Source: a virus. Taken from it: DNA of 26,365 bases. The position numbers and the translations under genes were made by a program. How positions within the stretch are numbered: position 1 is the first letter of the stretch; each line of letters opens with the position of its first letter. The DNA lies in IMG/VR virus record IMGVR_UViG_3300032753_000147, positions 1-26,365 of that record. One strand, 5' to 3'. Below the pieces are notes generated by a model. It worked only from the letters and a program-made list of their open reading frames with translations. It was not told the DNA's origin and did not search any database. Positions 21,011-26,365 of this stretch are shown here, in pieces.

Positions 21011-24000
21011 TGCCCCAATCGATGAGCCCCGAAGAATGGTTGGCTTCACAAAATGGTGGTGCAAAATCCACCATCCTTAGCCCAGAAGAATGGTTGGCTC
21101 AACAAAACGGCGGCGGGAACAAAATCCTCGGCCCCGAAGAATGGCTGAAACAGCAAGAGCCCAAGCCAGAAGACCAGTCGGTTTTCCGTCAAGTAGCCGA
21201 CGTCCCCCTCGAAGTCACGCAAGGTTTTGTTACCGGCGTGCGCATGATCTCGGACGCTTTCGGCGCAAACAACCCAGTCTCCAAAACACTTAAAGGCGGG
21301 GAGGACTACATCGGCAGTCTGCTGAGTGCGCAGTCCAAACAAGACTCCCAAGAAATTGCCCGCATCATGGACGAGGCGAAAAACAAAGGAGTCTGGGATC
21401 AGGTTAAAGCGGGTGTGAAAGCCCTGACTGTTGCGCCTGTCGATTTGATTTCTAACGCTTTGGGCACATCTGGCCCCATGCTGGTCGGCGCTCTTGGTTC
21501 TGAGGTTCTGGGCGGCGGGGCGTTGGCCGTTCGCGGCGCGGGCGCGTTGCTCGGTGCTGCTACTGGCGCGGGCGCGGTCAAAGGTTCAATCTACGACTCG
21601 GTCAAAGAAGAGCTCAGCAAAACCGATATGCCACCCGAGCAGGTGGAAGCTCGCGCTCAGTTGGCGCAGCAATACAACGGCAAAAACTTGGACATGATTC
21701 TTGGTGGTGCCGCTCTTGGTGCTTTGGAATCTGTTTCGGGTATGCAAGGGTCTGTAGCTCGCCAAGCCGAACGCCGTATCATGGGCAAAGAGGCAGACGC
21801 TGCCGCCGACGCTGCCGCCGCAAAAGCGATGCAGGAGCAACTTGAAAAAACTAAGAAACGCGGAGCCCTCAAGCAAGCTGGCATTTCCGGTGCGGAAGAA
21901 TTTGGTACAGAGTTTGGCCAGTCCGCCCAACAACAAATCGCACAAAACTTGGCGCTGCAGCGCGAAGGCATTGATACCCCGCTGATGCAAGGTGTTGTCG
22001 GCCAAGCCACGCTTGAAGGTTTGGCGGGTTTTGGTCTCGGCGCTCCTGCTGGCGCACGGGAAGTCGGCCATGCACGCACGCAACTCAGCCAACAAGAGCA
22101 AGATGTTGCAGACAAAGCCAAACAGCAAGTTGAAGCAGAACGCGCCCAACTAGCTGCCCTCGGGGAAAAAGAAACCTTGACCCCCGACGAGAAGGCCGAG
22201 TACGAAAAACTGCAGACTGTCTATGCTCCGGTGGAAGAAAAAACTGCCGCCGGCGTTACCGTGGATGAAGCGTATGTGCATCAGGTCACGAGTGAGTTAG
22301 TAGCCAAAGGCGTTGACCCCAAGGACGCCCGCGAGGAAGCAATCAAGATCGCAACTGAGGAAGCCGAAAACGATGCGGATTATCAGAAGCAAACTGAAGG
22401 GACACAAAATGCTGCAGAACCTAACGCCGCCCCAGTTGGAGGAGGCGATGAAGTGGCTGGACAGCCCGGTCAAGTCGAGCCCACCGCAGGAGTTGAAGGA
22501 GCTCAACGAAATGGAATGGTTCCTGCTGAACCGAATGCTGCAGTGCCTGCTGCAGGAGAAAGCCAACAACCCGCTGCAGTAGTCCGTGGGGGCACAATGG
22601 CGGCGGCAGACGCCCTGCAAAAAGCAAACGCGCCCCAAGAAGTCGTCAGTGAAACACCTGCCGAAACACCTGCCGAAACACCTGCCGAAACACCTGCCGA
22701 ACCAATCGCTGAAACACCCGGCGAAACAACTCCTGCACCTGCTGAAGAATTAGTAGAAGCGCCTAAAAAAGGGAAGGGTCGCCCCGCCTATACCGAAGAA
22801 CAGCGTGCGGCTGCGGAAGAACGCAACCAAAAACTCGCCGAGCAGAAAAAGCAAAGCGAGGAAAAATCCAAGGCTTTGAACAAGCAAGCGGATGATGCAG
22901 TTGAGAAACTCAACGCGGCTCTGGAGCCTATCGATCTAGACACCATTGACAGCGACGAGGCAATGACGGCGGCTGAACGCGATAAGCGGGTAGGCACAAT
23001 CCAAGCGCTCAAGGCATTGATGCAACTGCAGGACTCCGCCGAGGGCAACCCAGCGCTGCGCAGAAAAATTGATGCTGCGTTAAACAACCCTAGCATCACG
23101 CCCAAAATGAAGGCCGATGTTAAGGCCGGCCTCAAGTACGCTTCGCCTAGTCAAACAAACAACGGTGCGGTTGATACCCAATTCTCCAAGTTCACCAACG
23201 CTACTCAAGCGCTGTCGTATATCACCAAAAAAGGCAATGCGTTCCAAAGATTTTTGGCTAAACGACTGCGCCCATTCGTTGCCGGCGTGAAGTTTGTCGT
23301 AGTTGAAAAGGGTGATCCACTCCCCGCGCAGTTGCAAAAGTACGCAGAAGAATGGGATCGTGCGTTTGGCATGTACGTGGAAAATTCTCAGACCCGTGAG
23401 CGTACTGTTTATGTGCGCGGCGAAAGTTTTGGGAATGACCAAGGTATCAACAACGTGACCGTGCTGCACGAGATGCTGCACGCCGCTACAAACGTCAAGC
23501 TGTCCCAAGCCTTGAACGCGCTCCAACGCGGGTTCTCCGGTGATGCCAAACTTACCCGGGCCTACAAAGATTTGCTGCGCACAATGAACAGCGCAAAAGA
23601 CCGATTTAATGAATTGGCCAAGCAAGGCAAACTCCCCGAGCACATTTCCAAGTTGGCCCGCAACGGCAATATTTTTGATGACCCCCGCGAGTTTGTAGCC
23701 TATGGCATGTCTGACTCGGGTATGCAAGAGTTCCTGATGGGTGCGCATGGGTATGAAGAAGATACGTCTTTCTTCAATCGGTTTGTTGATGCACTGCGCA
23801 AGTTCTTTGGGATGGGCGAAGATACCGTCAATGCTTTGTCTGATTTGATCGCTGTGACTGACCGCGTGCTGAATGCTAAATTGACCCCAGCTATGCGCTT
23901 GGCCGAGTACGGTATGCCAGAGCAGGTGTCGGCGCAAGCCAAGGCCAACGTCGCTAAGACCGACAAACTCGTTGAAAAAATCACCACATCTAAAGTCGGT

Positions 24001-26365
24001 GCGGGCCCTCAGCCGGGCATCATGGACGCAATCCGTGAGCTGGTTACTACACGCGACAATACCCTCATGTCCGACGTACTTGCGGCAAGATTTAAAGACT
24101 GGAGAACTAAAGCGCTCAGACAGTTCTTGCCCACATTGCAGAGTGAGACGCTGGTTGATTGGGCTGAAAAACTTGGTATGCGCAACATTCGCAGCGCGTG
24201 GGAAACCATTGCCGATATGAACGGTATGCGCACCAAAAAGACAGCGGAGGCTGCGGCAATCAGCAACGACATCAATAACCTGCATTTGGATAACCCACAG
24301 CAGTACGAGCATCTTGGGGACGTTATGCACTATGCGACTCTGCGTGGTGTTGACCCAGCCCGTGACAACAGCAATAAAGTTCTGAACCATTTGTGGTCCA
24401 AGCTCGATGACAAATCCAAAGCGATCTACGAAAAGATGCGCGACTTGTACGAGAACAACTACAAAGAATACAAAGCCCTCTTGATGGAGCGTGTTGAGAA
24501 GTCCGGTGCTGAAGGCAGCATTGATGACCCCAGCACACCAAAAGGCAAATTGGCTGCGTCTATTCGCAACATGTTTGAGCAGTCCCGCAAAGAAACCACT
24601 GCGCCCGATGGCACGAAATACATTCCTCCATATTTCCCCTTGATGCGTTATGGCCAATACTGGGCTCGCATTGGGGCTGGTGCAAACCGTGAGTTCTATA
24701 TGTTTGAGTCGGCCTACGACCGCAATATGTTCTTGGCTCGCCGAGTGCGTCAAATGCAAGCGAACGGCGACAAACGCGACCTGCGCACCATGATGGAGGA
24801 TCAGGAGATTCAATCCGGCAACGACATGCAGTCGGCACGCCAGCACATGGCCAACACCAGCGAGTATTTGAAAGCGGTGTTCAAAGCAGTGGATGACTCT
24901 ATCGTTCGTCCCGCGCCTGTGGTGGATGACTTTGGCAACGCGGTCAGCACCTACTCGATCACAAACCCCGATGCGTTCAAGGACGAGATTTACCAACTGA
25001 TGCTGCAGACTCTGCCAGACAAGAGCTTCCGCAAGCAGTTCATTCACCGCCAAGGCGTGACAGGGTTCTCGCAAGACATTAACCGCAACTTCGCTGCATC
25101 CACGCAGAACATGGCCAACCAACTGGCCCGGTTGAAGTACATCCAGCCTATGCTCGATAGCGTGCAAGCTGCACAAGATGCGTTGGCAGGTAATCCTGAC
25201 CAAGAAAAACTCGGCCAGTTTGTAACCGAGATGCGCCTGCGCGTGGAGAATGAAGCCTACCCAAGTGGCCCGAGTGCAATCGGGGGCGCGGTTGATTTTG
25301 CAAACAAGTCAGCGTTCCTCTACATGATGAGCACGGTGAAGACCGCCATTGCTCAGTTCTCGGCGATCCCAGTCTTTGCTGCTCCTGTGCTCGCTTCCAA
25401 GCATGGCGTTGCTGCCACTGCGCGAGAGCTGGGTAATTTCCTGAATGTGTTCAATAACTTCGGCGTTATGCACGAGGACGAGGATGGCAACCGTTCTTTT
25501 GTTGCACCTACCATCGCAGCTTCAAAGAACATCAAACTCAATTCCGAAGAACGCCGAGCAGCTCAGTACCTGCAGGATAGAGGCATTGCGGAAACCACGA
25601 TGGCCTACGACTTAGGCAACCGCCGCAAAAAACCTACACACATTTTGAACTCCCCCGCTCGCCGCGTGATGAGCAATGTCGGCACCATGATGACTGGGTT
25701 GTTCCACCATGCTGAGCGCATGATTCGTGAAGTGACTTTCATGTCTTCGTTCCGGCTGTATCGCAAAGCCAACCCCAATATGTCATTTGAGGAAGTGGCC
25801 AAGCTCGCCGAGAAAGACACATACACCGCACTGGGTAACTACGCTTCGATCAACCGCCCACGCGGTATCGCCGCCGACGCAAACAATCAAGTAGCTCTGG
25901 ACGCGCACAAGCCGCTCGGTCGCGCAGTCTTGCAGTTCAAAATGTTCCCTGCGTTTGTGACTACGTACTTTGTCAGAAACTTTGGTCGGATGATCGACAA
26001 GAACATGACCCCCCAAGAGCGCAAACAGGCGGCGATGCAGTTCTGGGGCTCGTTGGCTATGTCTGGTATGTTGGCTGGCTACATGGGGATTCCCGGTATG
26101 TCTTTGGCTATGGGCATTGCCCAAGGCTTGCGCAATATGCTGCGTGACGACGACGATGATCCAATCGAGGAACGTGATCTTGAGTTGTGGTTCCGCAATA
26201 AGTGGCTCCCTGAAACCTTTGGTAATGTGAAGGTTGGCGATCATTCGTTGGCCGACTTGATGAACCACGGCGCTATCGCTGCGCTGACAGGCTATGACAT
26301 CACCAACAGCTTGTCCCTGAACAATATGTGGTTCCCCGACCAAAAAGAGCAGGCTACTAGCCAAG
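21010..26365 (+). CDS. Giant polyvalent internal virion protein with HExxH motif (partial)
   Basis: The frame is open from ATG 21010 to the end of the window: at least 1785 residues, C-terminus missing. Residues 6-49 hold three copies of [SG]PEEWLxxQ. A hydrophobic Ala/Gly region lies at about 135-200 (LISNALGTSGPMLVGALGSE). Residues 280-720 are charged, Ala/Glu-rich and partly low-complexity, including TPAE repeats. HEMLH at 820-824 (VTVLHEMLHAATN) is a zincin HExxH motif, and PREFVAYGMSD with E894 is a likely third ligand, so a metallopeptidase-like domain is probable. The last 600 residues are helical with hydrophobic segments (FLYMMSTVKTAIAQFSAIPV, then FWGSLAMSGMLAGYMGIPGM near 1678). 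The whole resembles the large polyvalent proteins that phages inject with DNA. Confidence 0.78.
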   Translation, partial: MPQSMSPEEWLASQNGGAKSTILSPEEWLAQQNGGGNKILGPEEWLKQQEPKPEDQSVFRQVADVPLEVTQGFVTGVRMISDAFGANNPVSKTLKGGEDYIGSLLSAQSKQDSQEIARIMDEAKNKGVWDQVKAGVKALTVAPVDLISNALGTSGPMLVGALGSEVLGGGALAVRGAGALLGAATGAGAVKGSIYDSVKEELSKTDMPPEQVEARAQLAQQYNGKNLDMILGGAALGALESVSGMQGSVARQAERRIMGKEADAAADAAAAKAMQEQLEKTKKRGALKQAGISGAEEFGTEFGQSAQQQIAQNLALQREGIDTPLMQGVVGQATLEGLAGFGLGAPAGAREVGHARTQLSQQEQDVADKAKQQVEAERAQLAALGEKETLTPDEKAEYEKLQTVYAPVEEKTAAGVTVDEAYVHQVTSELVAKGVDPKDAREEAIKIATEEAENDADYQKQTEGTQNAAEPNAAPVGGGDEVAGQPGQVEPTAGVEGAQRNGMVPAEPNAAVPAAGESQQPAAVVRGGTMAAADALQKANAPQEVVSETPAETPAETPAETPAEPIAETPGETTPAPAEELVEAPKKGKGRPAYTEEQRAAAEERNQKLAEQKKQSEEKSKALNKQADDAVEKLNAALEPIDLDTIDSDEAMTAAERDKRVGTIQALKALMQLQDSAEGNPALRRKIDAALNNPSITPKMKADVKAGLKYASPSQTNNGAVDTQFSKFTNATQALSYITKKGNAFQRFLAKRLRPFVAGVKFVVVEKGDPLPAQLQKYAEEWDRAFGMYVENSQTRERTVYVRGESFGNDQGINNVTVLHEMLHAATNVKLSQALNALQRGFSGDAKLTRAYKDLLRTMNSAKDRFNELAKQGKLPEHISKLARNGNIFDDPREFVAYGMSDSGMQEFLMGAHGYEEDTSFFNRFVDALRKFFGMGEDTVNALSDLIAVTDRVLNAKLTPAMRLAEYGMPEQVSAQAKANVAKTDKLVEKITTSKVGAGPQPGIMDAIRELVTTRDNTLMSDVLAARFKDWRTKALRQFLPTLQSETLVDWAEKLGMRNIRSAWETIADMNGMRTKKTAEAAAISNDINNLHLDNPQQYEHLGDVMHYATLRGVDPARDNSNKVLNHLWSKLDDKSKAIYEKMRDLYENNYKEYKALLMERVEKSGAEGSIDDPSTPKGKLAASIRNMFEQSRKETTAPDGTKYIPPYFPLMRYGQYWARIGAGANREFYMFESAYDRNMFLARRVRQMQANGDKRDLRTMMEDQEIQSGNDMQSARQHMANTSEYLKAVFKAVDDSIVRPAPVVDDFGNAVSTYSITNPDAFKDEIYQLMLQTLPDKSFRKQFIHRQGVTGFSQDINRNFAASTQNMANQLARLKYIQPMLDSVQAAQDALAGNPDQEKLGQFVTEMRLRVENEAYPSGPSAIGGAVDFANKSAFLYMMSTVKTAIAQFSAIPVFAAPVLASKHGVAATARELGNFLNVFNNFGVMHEDEDGNRSFVAPTIAASKNIKLNSEERRAAQYLQDRGIAETTMAYDLGNRRKKPTHILNSPARRVMSNVGTMMTGLFHHAERMIREVTFMSSFRLYRKANPNMSFEEVAKLAEKDTYTALGNYASINRPRGIAADANNQVALDAHKPLGRAVLQFKMFPAFVTTYFVRNFGRMIDKNMTPQERKQAAMQFWGSLAMSGMLAGYMGIPGMSLAMGIAQGLRNMLRDDDDDPIEERDLELWFRNKWLPETFGNVKVGDHSLADLMNHGAIAALTGYDITNSLSLNNMWFPDQKEQATSQ
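22651..22698 (+). repeat. Four 12-bp tandem repeats encoding ETPA
   Basis: Four identical in-frame copies of GAAACACCTGCC, giving ETPAETPAETPAETPA in a Pro/Glu/Thr linker of the giant virion protein, followed by degenerate copies to about 22740. Slippage here would change linker length without shifting frame. Confidence 0.9.

Noticed and set aside
23080-25203. 707-residue open frame on the minus strand
   Set aside because: It lies wholly opposite the giant virion gene, whose + frame has recognisable protein structure (HExxH, helical repeats). Its translation is rich in Cys, His and Val with no domain pattern, and the frame is explained by codon bias on the + strand.
1-26365. tRNA genes, rRNA, transposons and strong terminators
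   Set aside because: Reading both strands, I found no cloverleaf with a TTC arm, no transposase or inverted repeats, and no clear GC hairpin with a T tract. The gaps are too short for most of these.

Overview
This window is a stretch of the late (virion and lysis) region of a tailed bacteriophage or prophage. Every supportable gene lies on the + strand. Genes are packed with almost no spacers, many joined by ATGA or TGATG stop/start overlaps, as in a phage late operon. Two adaptor-like proteins, a large hub-like protein and very large internal-virion-type proteins, with no tail tube, sheath or long tape-measure gene in view, suggest a short-tailed (podovirus-like) particle. That morphology is inferred. 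The spanin pair and lipoproteins show a host with an outer membrane. I cannot name the host. Several proteins resemble, from memory, those of uncultured aquatic phages. No integrase, repressor, terminase or capsid gene is visible.

Layout. 1-3493: six small, basic, Gly/Lys-rich proteins of unknown function, interleaved with a P22 gp4-like head-tail adaptor (1656-2591) and a zinc-ribbon protein (2592-3020). 3490-4416: a second adaptor or tail-tubular-like protein. 4418-11271: about 6.8 kb of small fibre and adhesin genes. It holds a duplicated pair (4418, 5063), a protein of sixteen 20-residue repeats with a tryptophan-periodic tail (5537), two fibre proteins sharing a C-terminal module (6761, 7286), two paralogues whose AT-rich centres differ between conserved flanks (7877, 10663), a glycine-rich adhesin (9245), a small conserved protein (10135) and a cupin-like protein (10371). 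A GIY-YIG homing endonuclease (8572-9255) sits exactly at the start of the glycine-rich adhesin and leaves a 10-codon stub upstream.

11275-13671: lysis and membrane cassette. It has two membrane proteins with charged helical regions, a 59-residue Cys-rich lipoprotein, a holin-like protein with two membrane segments, an Rz-type inner spanin with an Rz1-type outer spanin nested in another frame, and a GH108 muramidase endolysin. 13699-16622: a large hub-like tail protein and a small downstream protein. 16654-26365: three probable internal or ejected virion proteins (596, 702 and more than 1785 residues), with a GNAT acetyltransferase between the first two. The last runs off the window and carries an HExxH metallopeptidase-like motif within a polyvalent-protein architecture.

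The standout observations are the endonuclease insertion with a recoded gene start, a short paired 'GG' peptide motif (such as YADGG and KKGG) dispersed over many unrelated proteins, the exact 60-bp repeat array ending in an 11-residue Trp ladder, and the lysis cassette with two lipoproteins, one nested in the Rz gene and one too short for common ORF cutoffs.
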